From NCBI GenBank assembly GCA_964507645.1, contig CAZDPU010000006.1, positions 1-46,319 on the forward strand: a stretch of 46,319 nucleotides of DNA, in the 5' to 3' direction. Source of the DNA: UBA6624 sp964507645 (GTDB lineage Bacteria > UBP7 > UBA6624). Of this stretch, positions 30,900 to 40,010 are shown in pieces. A model generated the notes under the pieces. It worked only from the letters and a program-made list of their open reading frames with translations, made no database searches and was not told where the DNA came from. A program made the translations under genes and the position numbers. The stretch's first letter is position 1. Each line of letters starts with the position of its first letter.

Positions 30900-32689
30900 T
30901 GGATATTTCTGTTTTTCTAGGCCTTTTGGCAATTGTTCTTTTGGTTTTTGATATTTTTGAATACGAGAGGATTGGTGCTGCGCTTTGGCTTTTCCTCATT
31001 GCTTTTGGCTCACTATCTCCTTCCCAAGGACTTTCGATAATCGTAGATCCAGCGGTAGTTACCATTTCTGCGCTCTACATTCTTGGTTTCGCAATACAGA
31101 AGAGTGGGGCTTTTAATCTTATTGGAAGATTCTTAGTTGGAAATGAAGGAGAGTCTAAGAAGAAAACAAGGCTTCGCGTAGGTTTTTTCTTTTTTGTAAT
31201 TGCAATTCTTTCAATGTTCCTTAACAATACTGCTGTTGTTATTATTTTGATCCCTGTTGCATTAGAGCTTGGAAGAAGAAGCGGTATATCTACAAGTAAA
31301 TTATTAATACCGATATCTTATGTTGCAATACTAGGGGGGGCGATGACCCTTATAGGGACATCTACAAACCTTCTTGTTGCTCAATCTTATTCTGAGCTAA
31401 TCAAAGAAAATGGTTTGAATTTCAAGCAAATAGAAATGTTTTCATTTTTTGTTCCTGCCTTTGCAGCTGCTGTTGCTGGGGGTTTATGGCTCACTTTTTT
31501 TGGGAGAAAATTGCTTCCAGACAAGCATATTCGTGAAAATCTAGCTGAGGGATATGAATTAAATAGTTTCATGGTTGCTTTTCGTATTCAGGAAAATTCA
31601 AGCTTGGTAGGAAAAAATATTGAAAATTCTGGATTTTTATTTGAAAAAGAAGTTGAATTGATTGAAATACATAGAAAGGATCACCATATGGTCATGAGGC
31701 CGCACAGGGATACTTTGTTTGTTGAGGGGGACGAGTTTTTGGTAAGGGTGAGTCCAGACAAATGTGGATACCTTTCGGAAAAGTATGAAATTCAGATGAT
31801 TGGAGCAGAGGAAGAACTTCAGTCTGCAGAAGAAGAGGGTCTGAAGCTAGGTCAGGCATTGGTTGTCCCTGGTTCTCAAATGGCTGGAAGAACAATTGGG
31901 GAGCTTTCATTTAGGGATCATTTTGGTCTTGCTGTTTTGAGCATAAGGCATGGCTCAAAGCCGGTTAAAGGATCTTTACCAAGATATAAGCTCAGGGTTG
32001 GAGATACTCTTTTGCTTCATGGGACTTCGGCAAGTTTTGAAAAAATAAATGAACCTTATTCTGATCTTGTTTTGGTATCCAAGAACAAATATAATTTTTT
32101 TCACAGAAAGCATGCAAATATAGCAATATTAGCCTTGTTTGCTTTTGTTTTTCTTGTTTATCAGGGATTTTCTCTTGAGTTTGTTTCGATTTCAGTTGTC
32201 GGTGCTATGCTTATTTTCAATACTGTAAAAATAGAAGAGGCAATCGAAGCTGTTGATCACAAGGTCATTGTTTTGCTTGTCGGCCTTTTGGCTTGGAGTA
32301 ATGCAATGTACGAAAAGGGTATTTTCCACAATTTGGCCCAAGCAGTTCAGGAACCTCTTCAAAGCATTTCGCAAGGTTCTGCCTTGATGTTGGTGTATTT
32401 ACTCGTTGCTGTAGCTACAAGCTTTTTGTCAAATGCTGCAACAGCAATAACTTTTGTTCCTTTGGTATTGACTCTTTGTACATCTGTAGGATGGGACCCT
32501 TATCCTTTTATGATTGCTGTAGCAATAGCTGCATCAGCATCTTTTGCAACTCCAATTGGATACCAAACAAACACACTTGTATTCAGTTTAGGGCAATATA
32601 AGTTTAAAGATTTCATAAAGGTGGGAGTTCCTATGACCCTTATAACCGGTGCTGTTGCTTGCTGGACAATTATTTATTATTATTTTTAA
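30899..32689 (+). CDS. SLC13-family (DASS) transporter with two TrkA_C domains
   Basis: 596 residues, inner membrane. Sodium-coupled anion (sulfate/dicarboxylate) symporter type. The N-terminal half of the membrane part ends with MTLIGTSTNLLVAQ (near 150). Residues about 215-295 and 315-385 are two cytoplasmic TrkA_C regulatory domains (for example LVGKNIENSGF and MAGRTIGELSFRDHFGLAVL). The C-terminal half has ATPIGYQTNTLVFSLGQYKFKDFIKVGVP, the second conserved SNT-type loop. This layout is common for YbiR/ArsB-like sulfate or dicarboxylate permeases; the substrate is unknown. It ends in a 4-base overlap with mrp on the other strand. Confidence 0.88.
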   Translation: MDISVFLGLLAIVLLVFDIFEYERIGAALWLFLIAFGSLSPSQGLSIIVDPAVVTISALYILGFAIQKSGAFNLIGRFLVGNEGESKKKTRLRVGFFFFVIAILSMFLNNTAVVIILIPVALELGRRSGISTSKLLIPISYVAILGGAMTLIGTSTNLLVAQSYSELIKENGLNFKQIEMFSFFVPAFAAAVAGGLWLTFFGRKLLPDKHIRENLAEGYELNSFMVAFRIQENSSLVGKNIENSGFLFEKEVELIEIHRKDHHMVMRPHRDTLFVEGDEFLVRVSPDKCGYLSEKYEIQMIGAEEELQSAEEEGLKLGQALVVPGSQMAGRTIGELSFRDHFGLAVLSIRHGSKPVKGSLPRYKLRVGDTLLLHGTSASFEKINEPYSDLVLVSKNKYNFFHRKHANIAILALFAFVFLVYQGFSLEFVSISVVGAMLIFNTVKIEEAIEAVDHKVIVLLVGLLAWSNAMYEKGIFHNLAQAVQEPLQSISQGSALMLVYLLVAVATSFLSNAATAITFVPLVLTLCTSVGWDPYPFMIAVAIAASASFATPIGYQTNTLVFSLGQYKFKDFIKVGVPMTLITGAVACWTIIYYYF

Positions 32690-33513
32690 TCAATAATTTT
32701 CAATTTTCCAATTCTGTTGTATTTTTTATTTTTCTCTATTTTTTTTATCAGAAATCTATGAATTTCGCTTATTAAGTTTTGCCAATTTTCTTGTTTTTGG
32801 TTTTTGGATTCTGAAAGATAGGGCTTGCCAGATTCGCAACTTTCGGCTATCTTTGGATCAAAAGGTATTTCAGCTAAAAGCTTCAACTTCTCTACACCAA
32901 CGAATTTTTTTAATTCACTTGGAAAAAGCGGTAATATTTTATTTTGGCTTTCGTCAAAGTATCCATTCATGTTTGCAACAATACCAATTATTTCACATTT
33001 CAATTTATCAAAAGCACCTTTTGATCTGAAGGCATCATTTATAGATGTGTTTTGTGGGGTTGTTACAAGAACGCTTCCTGAAGGCTTTAGTATGTTTGTA
33101 AGAGATATCAATGGGTCCCCTGTTCCTGGAGGTATGTCTGCTACAAGAACATCAATTTCACCCCATTCAACATCATTGGTTAGTTGTTCCAAAGCTCTAT
33201 GTACTACAGGGCCTCTCCATATGAGGGGCTTGCTTTTATCGACAATGGATCCCATGGATAGTATTTTTATTCCATGTTTTTCATGAGGGATTATTCCTCC
33301 CTCGGAACTAGCTCCAGTCCTTTCTGGAAGGTTGAAAAAGTGAGATTGGCTAGGTCCATATATGTCAGCATCAAGAAGGCCAACTTTCAAGCCTTTTTTA
33401 GAAAGTCCCAATGCAACATTAGCAGAAATCATGGATTTCCCTACACCTCCTTTTCCAGAGCCTATCAATATCGAGCTGTATATTTTGTTTTTTCCAGTTC
33501 TTTTTGTCTTCAT
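32686..33513 (-). CDS. mrp: Mrp/NBP35-type P-loop ATPase lacking the CxxC
   Basis: 275 residues from ATG 33513. Iron-sulfur carrier family. The deviant Walker A GKGGVGKS (20-27), GLLDADIYGPSQ, IWRGPVV and VADIPPGTGDPLISL are classic Mrp motifs. Two features differ from the family norm: there is no N-terminal MIP18/DUF59 domain, and the C-terminal CxxC cluster site usually found after VENMS is replaced by ANMNGYFDESQNKILPLFP. Cluster binding is therefore doubtful. It starts 10 bases after the penicillin-binding protein stop. Confidence 0.9.
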   Translation of the reverse strand: MKTKRTGKNKIYSSILIGSGKGGVGKSMISANVALGLSKKGLKVGLLDADIYGPSQSHFFNLPERTGASSEGGIIPHEKHGIKILSMGSIVDKSKPLIWRGPVVHRALEQLTNDVEWGEIDVLVADIPPGTGDPLISLTNILKPSGSVLVTTPQNTSINDAFRSKGAFDKLKCEIIGIVANMNGYFDESQNKILPLFPSELKKFVGVEKLKLLAEIPFDPKIAESCESGKPYLSESKNQKQENWQNLISEIHRFLIKKIEKNKKYNRIGKLKIID

Positions 33514-33523
33514 TAAGGATAGT

Positions 33524-35572
33524 TTAATTAGTAAAAAGGCTTTTTGGTTCAAATTCAAAATTATTTGGGGCTTCAAAACTGTTCCATGAAAGGTTTTGAG
33601 CAGACAGCCTCATAAACATATTGAAAGCTAACGAAGGGTAACCGCCTCCGCTTAGATTGCCTTCTCCATTTTTTGTGCCTATCCAGATTCCTGTACATAA
33701 TTCAGGAATACAGCCAATGAACCATCCATCTCTGTTGTTTTGGCTAGTTCCACTTTTGCCAAATATTGAATATTTTTTTACGCCGATAGATTCATTTGAT
33801 TTAAAAATCCACTCTTGCAGGCACTCTCCAGCTATAGCAGGTATTTCGTTTTCTAAGCCCTCACAGGTGATTGAATTTTTTGCTGTACTGATTTCAGATT
33901 CAAGAGCTTTCCCCAAGACGTAAATTAATTTTTTTGTCGTGTTTGCCTCGAATATTTTTTTTGAATTTATTTTATTTTTGAATAAGATTTCGCCTGTTTC
34001 TGAACTTGTTGAATCAAGCCATCGTAAAGATTTTTTATCGCCATAAGATGAAAAGGTTGCAAATAGGCTTGTTAGTTCTATCAAGCTTATTTCTGTTGTT
34101 CCAAGTGCGCTGGAAAGGTAATTTCCCCAAGGGTTTTTGAAATTCATTTTATTCCAGTATTCAGACACTCTTTCATTCCCAATTTTATCGATCAAGTATA
34201 CAAAAGGAATGTTTGATGAATTTGCAAAGATGTTTACCCAGTTTGATATTTTTAGATATTTCTCATCATGATTTTCTGGTGAATAGATGCTTGAATCTTC
34301 ACTATTCCAAAAAAGAGCTTGCTTGTCTGAAATTTTTTGATTTATGTCTATTTGACTTTCGATTCCAACAGCAAATATAAAAGGCTTTATTGATGATCCG
34401 GGACTCCTATAAGATTCTGAAAAATCATACCAATCACCTCTTGATGCTAAGTTGCCCTCTTCAAGACAGTCAGTTTCATCACTGCTTGTTGAGTAGTTAC
34501 TGACTTCATGTTGAGAGGTCACAAAAGACCTAACAGATCCAGTTTTTGGGTCAATTGAGATAAGTGCAATTCCTTCAAAGTCTCCAAAATCTTCTTTGTT
34601 TTCGTTTTTCATTATTCTTTTTGTGAAAAAACAAATAGTTGCATAGGCGTTATTTTGAAGGTCTTTATCCAGGGTTGTGTTGACTATTGGTGATTCTTCA
34701 GTGTCTATCTTTGAATTTTTTTTCAGGGAGTTTATAAACCCTGTTGCATAAAAAGTTTTTTCGAGAGGTTTTAAGTTTAGTGGTTCTGATAGTCCAGATT
34801 CATATTCTTTTTTTGATATAAAGTTCAAATCAAGCATTCTTTTCAAAACAACCTCTTTCCTTCTGTTTGCATTCTCCATGTAGGTTAAGGGGTCATACTT
34901 TATTGGAGATTGTGCTAACCCAACAAGCAAGGCGATTTGAGCTGTTTTTAGCTCCCAGGGTTTTTTTGAAAAAAGCGACTCAGATGCATTTATTATTCCT
35001 GGATTAGAAGGAGAAAAGTTTATCCAAGTGTACCAATTTTCTAGAATTTCTTCTTTTGTTAATGTTTTTTCTATAAGGATTGATGCAATAACCTCTCTGA
35101 GTTTTCTTGTATAAGTTTTTTCCTTTCCAACAACATCTTTAAAAGCTATTCTTGCAAGTTGTTGGGTTATCGTTGATCCACCTTCTACAATTTTTTTATT
35201 TTTACGATTGTTTAAAAAGGCTCTTATTATTGCTGACGCATCAACTCCCCCATGGCTAAAAAATCTTTTATCTTCAGCTGCAAGAGTTGCTAGGATAAGT
35301 GTTTTTTTACTGGCTTCAATTTGTTCATCTGACTCATATAGGCCTGTCTTTGAGTTTTCGAATTTGAACTTTTTAAATCCATCTTGGTAATAAATTTCAT
35401 TTCCATACCTGTCTAGATAAATTGGAGAGGGTGGTATTTGCGAAAGCCTTTCTTTCACATCGCCCATTTCTTTTCTTACTGAAAATGACACATATGCAAC
35501 GAAAATTAAAGAAATTGAGACAAGAGTTCTTAAAAAAGCCCTAATTATTTTTAATAACATCCTTATTCTCAT
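33524..35572 (-). CDS. Class A penicillin-binding protein (GT51 transglycosylase + transpeptidase)
   Basis: 682 residues, anchored by one N-terminal segment (about 12-31). GT51: AAEDKRFFSHGGVD with catalytic E100, GGSTITQQLAR (131-141) and RKLRE (156-160). The later YLN..G motif is changed to YTWINFSPSNPG. Transpeptidase: SxxK at 393-396 (SSIK), SSN at 452-454 and KSGT at 606-609, all intact. It polymerises and crosslinks peptidoglycan in the periplasm. The length is that of a PBP1A/1C-like protein without extra domains. Divergent from tyrS. Confidence 0.92.
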   Translation of the reverse strand: MRIRMLLKIIRAFLRTLVSISLIFVAYVSFSVRKEMGDVKERLSQIPPSPIYLDRYGNEIYYQDGFKKFKFENSKTGLYESDEQIEASKKTLILATLAAEDKRFFSHGGVDASAIIRAFLNNRKNKKIVEGGSTITQQLARIAFKDVVGKEKTYTRKLREVIASILIEKTLTKEEILENWYTWINFSPSNPGIINASESLFSKKPWELKTAQIALLVGLAQSPIKYDPLTYMENANRRKEVVLKRMLDLNFISKKEYESGLSEPLNLKPLEKTFYATGFINSLKKNSKIDTEESPIVNTTLDKDLQNNAYATICFFTKRIMKNENKEDFGDFEGIALISIDPKTGSVRSFVTSQHEVSNYSTSSDETDCLEEGNLASRGDWYDFSESYRSPGSSIKPFIFAVGIESQIDINQKISDKQALFWNSEDSSIYSPENHDEKYLKISNWVNIFANSSNIPFVYLIDKIGNERVSEYWNKMNFKNPWGNYLSSALGTTEISLIELTSLFATFSSYGDKKSLRWLDSTSSETGEILFKNKINSKKIFEANTTKKLIYVLGKALESEISTAKNSITCEGLENEIPAIAGECLQEWIFKSNESIGVKKYSIFGKSGTSQNNRDGWFIGCIPELCTGIWIGTKNGEGNLSGGGYPSLAFNMFMRLSAQNLSWNSFEAPNNFEFEPKSLFTN

Positions 35573-35586
35573 AACTCTTTCAATAG

Positions 35587-35592
35587 ATTTTA
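35587..35592 (-). promoter_or_regulatory. Candidate -10 hexamer (TAAAAT, minus strand) for the penicillin-binding protein gene
   Basis: On the minus strand, TAAAAT ends 14 bases before the ATG at 35572, with GAAAGAG between as a possible weak Shine-Dalgarno. No clear -35 in the 50-base divergent spacer. Confidence 0.28.
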
Positions 35593-35604
35593 TTTATTAC
35601 TTTC

Positions 35605-35610
35605 TATAAT
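35605..35610 (+). promoter_or_regulatory. Consensus -10 hexamer (TATAAT) for tyrS-icd-sucCD
   Basis: A perfect TATAAT ends 12 bases before the tyrS ATG (35623), which predicts a leader of about 5-6 bases without a Shine-Dalgarno. It supports ATG 35623 over an in-frame TTG at 35617. Confidence 0.4.
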
Positions 35611-35622
35611 TTAGTTTTGAAT

Positions 35623-36795
35623 ATGAAAGAAAACGAAATAATCGAATTTTTATTAAGAGGAACTGAGACTATTGTTAGCAAGAAAGAGTTAACAGATAGG
35701 CTGTCCAAGAAAAAACAATTAAAAGTGAAGCTTGGAGTTGACCCTACTTCCCCAGAGCTCCACCTGGGCCATATGGTTATTTTGAAAATTTTAAGAAGAT
35801 TCCAGGATCTTGGTCATAAAGTTCAGATAGTAATTGGAAGCTTTACGGCTCTAGTGGGTGACCCAAGTGGGAAAAAGACAACAAGACCTGTTTTGACTTT
35901 TGAGCAAATTAAAAAAAATACAAAAAGATATAAGCAGCAAGCCCTCCTGGTTCTTGACCCAAAAAGTACAGATTTTCTAAACAATAATGACTGGCTTGGG
36001 AAGTTGTCAGCTGTTGAAATATTGAAAATATGCCAGTCTAGAAGCCTAAACAGAATTATAGAAAGAGATGATTTTAGAGGAAGGCTTGAAAGGGGGGAAA
36101 GCATAAGGGTTCATGAAATTCTTTACCCAATTTTTCAAGCTCATGATTCTGTGGTTATATATCCTGATGTTGAGATGGGTGGAACGGATCAGATTCCAAA
36201 CTTTATGACAACGAGACAGGCTATGAAAGAAAATAATCAAGATCCTGAAATAGTTCTCACAGTGCCTCTTCTTGTTGGTCTTGATGGGAAGAAGAAAATG
36301 AGCAAGTCGTATCAGAATGATATATCTCTTGAAGAGGATTCGAAAAATATGTATGGAAAGCTAATGAGTCTTCCAGACAAGCCGATGAGGGATTATTTTT
36401 ACTTGTTGACCGATACTGAAGAGAAAGAAATTTCTGAAATCTTAAAAATGCATCCGATGAAGGCAAAGAAAATTTTAGCGTTAAACATAACAACCTTCTT
36501 AAAAGGGGAAAAATCTGCAAAACTTGCTCAAGAGCATTTTGAAAAAACTGTACAAAAGAAAATAATCCCAAAGGAAAGAGAGGCATTTAGTTATTCGGAG
36601 GATGTTGGATTGCTGGAGGTTATTTATGCTACAGGAAAATTCAAAAGCAAAGGAGAGGTTAAAAGGTTGATTGTTGGTGGGGGGGTTAAGCTTAACGAGG
36701 ATAGAATCAGTGATTGGCAATTTGTTATTAAGCCAAAATTCAAAGGAACAATAAAGGCGGGAAAAAGGTTCTGGTTCGACTTGGAGGTACTGTGA
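35623..36795 (+). CDS. tyrS: Tyrosine--tRNA ligase
   Basis: 390 residues. Class I synthetase charging tRNA-Tyr. HLGH at 47-50 is the HIGH motif and KMSKS is at 225-229. GGTDQIPNFMTTRQ lies between them. The C-terminal part (VKRLIVGGGVKLNEDRISD) is the S4-like RNA-binding domain. The HLGH spelling and about 400-residue length suit the TyrZ-like rather than the E. coli TyrS subgroup. It overlaps icd by 4 bases. Confidence 0.95.
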   Translation: MKENEIIEFLLRGTETIVSKKELTDRLSKKKQLKVKLGVDPTSPELHLGHMVILKILRRFQDLGHKVQIVIGSFTALVGDPSGKKTTRPVLTFEQIKKNTKRYKQQALLVLDPKSTDFLNNNDWLGKLSAVEILKICQSRSLNRIIERDDFRGRLERGESIRVHEILYPIFQAHDSVVIYPDVEMGGTDQIPNFMTTRQAMKENNQDPEIVLTVPLLVGLDGKKKMSKSYQNDISLEEDSKNMYGKLMSLPDKPMRDYFYLLTDTEEKEISEILKMHPMKAKKILALNITTFLKGEKSAKLAQEHFEKTVQKKIIPKEREAFSYSEDVGLLEVIYATGKFKSKGEVKRLIVGGGVKLNEDRISDWQFVIKPKFKGTIKAGKRFWFDLEVL

Positions 36796-38000
36796 CAAAA
36801 ATTAAAATGGAAAATGGGAACTTGAATGTTCCAGACAATCCAACAATTCCTTTTATCGAAGGGGATGGGATAGGTCCAGACATTTGGAATGCCAGTGTTA
36901 AGGTTTTTGATGCAGCTGTAGAGAAGGCTTATTCTGGCAATAGAAAAATTGAATGGCTCGAAGTTCTTGCTGGAGAAAAAGCGTTTAAAGAAACAGGGGA
37001 ATGGCTTCCTGACAAAACTATTGAAATATTTCAAGAGTACCTTATAGGGATAAAAGGACCTTTGACAACCCCTGTTGGTGGAGGCATGAGGAGCCTCAAT
37101 GTCGCCTTAAGGCAGATTTTAGATCTCTATGTTTGTTTAAGACCTGTGAGGTGGTTTAAAGGTGTTCCAAGCCCCGTTAAAGATCCACATAAAATAAATA
37201 TGGTTATTTTTAGAGAAAACACTGAAGATATTTATGCAGGAATTGAATACTCTTTCGATTCAGAAGATACAAAAAAATTCTTAGAGTGGATGTCTTCTGA
37301 ATTTCCAGAAAAATATAAGAAGATAAGATTTCCTAACTCTTGTGGAATAGGGATAAAGCCGGTTTCCAAGGAAGGAACATCAAGATTGGTTTCTTCTGCT
37401 TTTGATTACATGTTCAAAAACAAAAGAAAAAATTTAACCCTTGTGCACAAAGGCAACATAATGAAATTTACAGAAGGTGCTTTCAGGGATTGGGGTTATG
37501 AGGTTGCAGATAGTCTGGGAGCTCAGGTTTTGGAAGAAGGACCTTGGAGGGTTTTTCCTTCAGGAGAGATTGTGAAAGATGTTATTGCAGACGCATTTTT
37601 ACAACAGATACTTACTAGGCCAGATGAATATGATGTTATTGCAACACTTAACCTGAATGGAGATTACATTTCAGATGCGTTAGCTGCACAGGTTGGTGGT
37701 ATTGGTATTGCTCCTGGCGGTAATTTAAATTATCTTTCTGGGCATGCGATTTTTGAGGCAACCCATGGAACAGCTCCCAAGTATGCAGGACAAGATAAAG
37801 TAAACCCGGGCTCGGTTATCTTGTCTGGAGAACTGATGCTGAGACATCTCGGATGGAATGAAGCAGCTGATCTCATAGTAAAAGGAATAGAGGGTTCAAT
37901 TGCTGAGAAACAGGTAACTTATGATTTTGCTAGACTTATAGGGAATGTTAATCCAATAAGCTGTTCAGGATTTGGAAGTTCTATTATCGAAAGAATGTAA
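36792..38000 (+). CDS. icd: NADP-dependent isocitrate dehydrogenase
   Basis: 402 residues from GTG 36792, with GGAGG at 36783-36787. Oxidatively decarboxylates isocitrate to 2-oxoglutarate. It is close to the E. coli Icd type: TTPVGGGMRSLNVALRQ with the phosphorylatable Ser (S101), IFRENTEDIYAGIE, and KYAGQDKVNPGSVIL. The K330-Y331 pair in the last motif corresponds to the E. coli Lys-Tyr that binds NADP 2'-phosphate, so NADP is the likely acceptor. Linked by one-base overlap to sucC. Confidence 0.95.
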   Translation: MTKIKMENGNLNVPDNPTIPFIEGDGIGPDIWNASVKVFDAAVEKAYSGNRKIEWLEVLAGEKAFKETGEWLPDKTIEIFQEYLIGIKGPLTTPVGGGMRSLNVALRQILDLYVCLRPVRWFKGVPSPVKDPHKINMVIFRENTEDIYAGIEYSFDSEDTKKFLEWMSSEFPEKYKKIRFPNSCGIGIKPVSKEGTSRLVSSAFDYMFKNKRKNLTLVHKGNIMKFTEGAFRDWGYEVADSLGAQVLEEGPWRVFPSGEIVKDVIADAFLQQILTRPDEYDVIATLNLNGDYISDALAAQVGGIGIAPGGNLNYLSGHAIFEATHGTAPKYAGQDKVNPGSVILSGELMLRHLGWNEAADLIVKGIEGSIAEKQVTYDFARLIGNVNPISCSGFGSSIIERM

Positions 38001-39133
38001 TGGATTTTAAAGAATATCAGGGAAAGCAGGTTTTAGCAGAAAGATTTGAAAATGTTGCATTGGGTTTGGTTACCTCAGATCCAGATGCTGTTGTTTCTTA
38101 TGGTTCTGAAATAGGCTTTCCTATAGTTATTAAGGCACAAGTTCTTATAGGGGGAAGGGGAAAGGCTGGAGGAGTCAAGCTTGCATTTAACAAGGATGAA
38201 GCTCTTGAAATATCTAAAAATATACTAGGTATGGACATCAAGGGTCATAAGGTTGAAGAATTGTTAGTTTCAAAGGCCGTGGATATAAAGGATGAGTGGT
38301 ACATGAGCATCACTTTTGATAGATTTAATAGAGTGATGACTCTTATTTTTTCTATTGAAGGCGGTGTTGACATAGAGCAGGTAGCTCATGAGTCTCCAGA
38401 AAAAGTTATCAAAATGCCAATCAACCCCTTGGAGGATATAGAAATTTTAAAACTTGAGAAAGAGTTATTGGGTTCTGGTTTGAAAAGCAAATATATTGAC
38501 GAGGTCGTAAGGATTATTAATTCTTCTTATCGTCTTGTTGTAGATAAAGATTTAACACTCCTTGAAGTAAATCCTCTTGTTCTTACAGAGGAAGATGAAA
38601 TTGTTATTTTAGATTGCAAAATGACAGTTGATGATACTGCTGAATTTAGACAATCTACTTTGTTTAATTTAGATTCAAAAAAAGAAGAAAGCAGAGAGCA
38701 GTTGGCAAAAAGCCAAGGTTTCTCCTATGTCCATTTGGATGGAGACATTGGCATTGTTGGAAATGGTGCAGGGTTGGTTATGGCAACCATGGATGCTGTT
38801 AAGAATGCTGGAGGAGATCCTGCTAACTTCTTGGATATAGGCGGGGGAGCTAAGGCCGAAGTTGTGAGAAATGCATTGAAGCTTGTGGAGAGTAATCCAA
38901 AAGTTAAGTCTATATTTATTAATGTTTTTGGTGGGATAACTAGAGGTGACGAGGTTGCAAGAGGGATAGCCGATGTTGTTAATGAAGCAGCACCCAGAGT
39001 CCCGATAGTCATAAGGCTAACTGGAACAAGGTCTAAAGAGGGTTTAGAAATTTTAAAGAACGAGACAGATTTAAGTGTTACAGACGTTATGGATGAAGCT
39101 GCAGAGAGTGCTGTTAGGTTAGGTGGTAGATAA
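38000..39133 (+). CDS. sucC: Succinate--CoA ligase, beta subunit
   Basis: 377 residues, ATP-grasp subunit that makes succinate and ATP or GTP from succinyl-CoA. MDFKEYQGKQVLAERF, QVLIGGRGKAGGVKLA, EVNPLVLTEE, YVHLDGDIGIVGNGAGL and FLDIGGGAKAEVVRNAL are family blocks, as is INVFGGITRGDEVARGI near the end. It starts on the last base of icd and ends one base before sucD. Confidence 0.95.
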   Translation: MDFKEYQGKQVLAERFENVALGLVTSDPDAVVSYGSEIGFPIVIKAQVLIGGRGKAGGVKLAFNKDEALEISKNILGMDIKGHKVEELLVSKAVDIKDEWYMSITFDRFNRVMTLIFSIEGGVDIEQVAHESPEKVIKMPINPLEDIEILKLEKELLGSGLKSKYIDEVVRIINSSYRLVVDKDLTLLEVNPLVLTEEDEIVILDCKMTVDDTAEFRQSTLFNLDSKKEESREQLAKSQGFSYVHLDGDIGIVGNGAGLVMATMDAVKNAGGDPANFLDIGGGAKAEVVRNALKLVESNPKVKSIFINVFGGITRGDEVARGIADVVNEAAPRVPIVIRLTGTRSKEGLEILKNETDLSVTDVMDEAAESAVRLGGR

Positions 39134-39134
39134 G

Positions 39135-40010
39135 ATGAGCATTTGGTTAAAAAGAGATACAAAAGTAATAGTTCAGGGCATGACAGGAAGAGAAGGCACC
39201 TTCCATACAAAAAACATGATAAGTTATGGAACAAAAGTTGTTGCTGGGGTTACTCCTGGAAAGGGAAATACAACTCATTTAGATCTTCCTGTTTTTGGCA
39301 ATTGCTTTGATGCTGTTCAAAAGACAGGATCAAAGTCTTCTGTAATTTTTGTTCCGGCAAGATTTTGTTTAGCAGCAGTAAAGGATGCTGTTGATGCAGG
39401 GATAAAGTTTTTGGTTGTTATTAGCGAGGGAATTCCCCTCCATGACGAGATTAAAATTGGAGCATTAGTTAGAAAAAACAATGTAACTATGGTTGGCCCA
39501 AACTGTCCAGGTATTTTTTCTGTTGGAGAAGCTTCTATGGGGATTATGCCTGAAAGCATATTTAAAAAAGGGAATATAGGGCTTGTTTCACGTTCAGGAA
39601 CTTTAACCTATGAGCTAGTTGACTTGATAAGTAGAGCTGGGTTGGGAATTTCTACTGCTGTTGGAATAGGTGGGGATAGGGTTATAGGGGCAAGGTTCAT
39701 AGAAACCCTGAAGGCCTTTGACGAGGATGAAGAAACTTCCGCTATTGCAATGGTTGGAGAAATAGGAGGTTCTGATGAGGAGGAAGCTGCTGAAATAATC
39801 CCCTCTCTCAAAAGGCTTTCTAAAAAGATAGTAGGTTTTATAGGCGGAAGAACAGCACCTCCAGGAAAGGCGATGGGTCATGCTGGAGCAATTGTTGAAG
39901 GCAACAAAGGAACTCCTCAAAGCAAGGTTGAGGCTTTGGAGAATGCGGGAATTTTGGTTCCTGAAAAATTATCAGAAATTCCTGGCATCTTAAAAGGTTT
40001 TATTGATTAA
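39135..40010 (+). CDS. sucD: Succinate--CoA ligase, alpha subunit
   Basis: 291 residues. The subunit carries the phosphorylated histidine, H249 in MGHAGAIVEG. TKVIVQGMTGREGTFHTKNMI and VTPGKGNTTHLDLPVF (CoA binding), GPNCPGIFSVGEASMGIMPE and LVSRSGTLTYELVDLI are typical. I chose ATG 39135, with AGGTGG 8-9 bases upstream; GTG 39123 would add four residues. It overlaps the convergent CPBP gene by 11 bases. Confidence 0.95.
   Translation: MSIWLKRDTKVIVQGMTGREGTFHTKNMISYGTKVVAGVTPGKGNTTHLDLPVFGNCFDAVQKTGSKSSVIFVPARFCLAAVKDAVDAGIKFLVVISEGIPLHDEIKIGALVRKNNVTMVGPNCPGIFSVGEASMGIMPESIFKKGNIGLVSRSGTLTYELVDLISRAGLGISTAVGIGGDRVIGARFIETLKAFDEDEETSAIAMVGEIGGSDEEEAAEIIPSLKRLSKKIVGFIGGRTAPPGKAMGHAGAIVEGNKGTPQSKVEALENAGILVPEKLSEIPGILKGFID

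Noticed and set aside
32825..33286. Plus-strand open frame of 153 codons inside mrp
   Set aside because: Antisense to the Mrp P-loop ATPase; product is Ser/Pro/Phe-rich as expected of a shadow frame.
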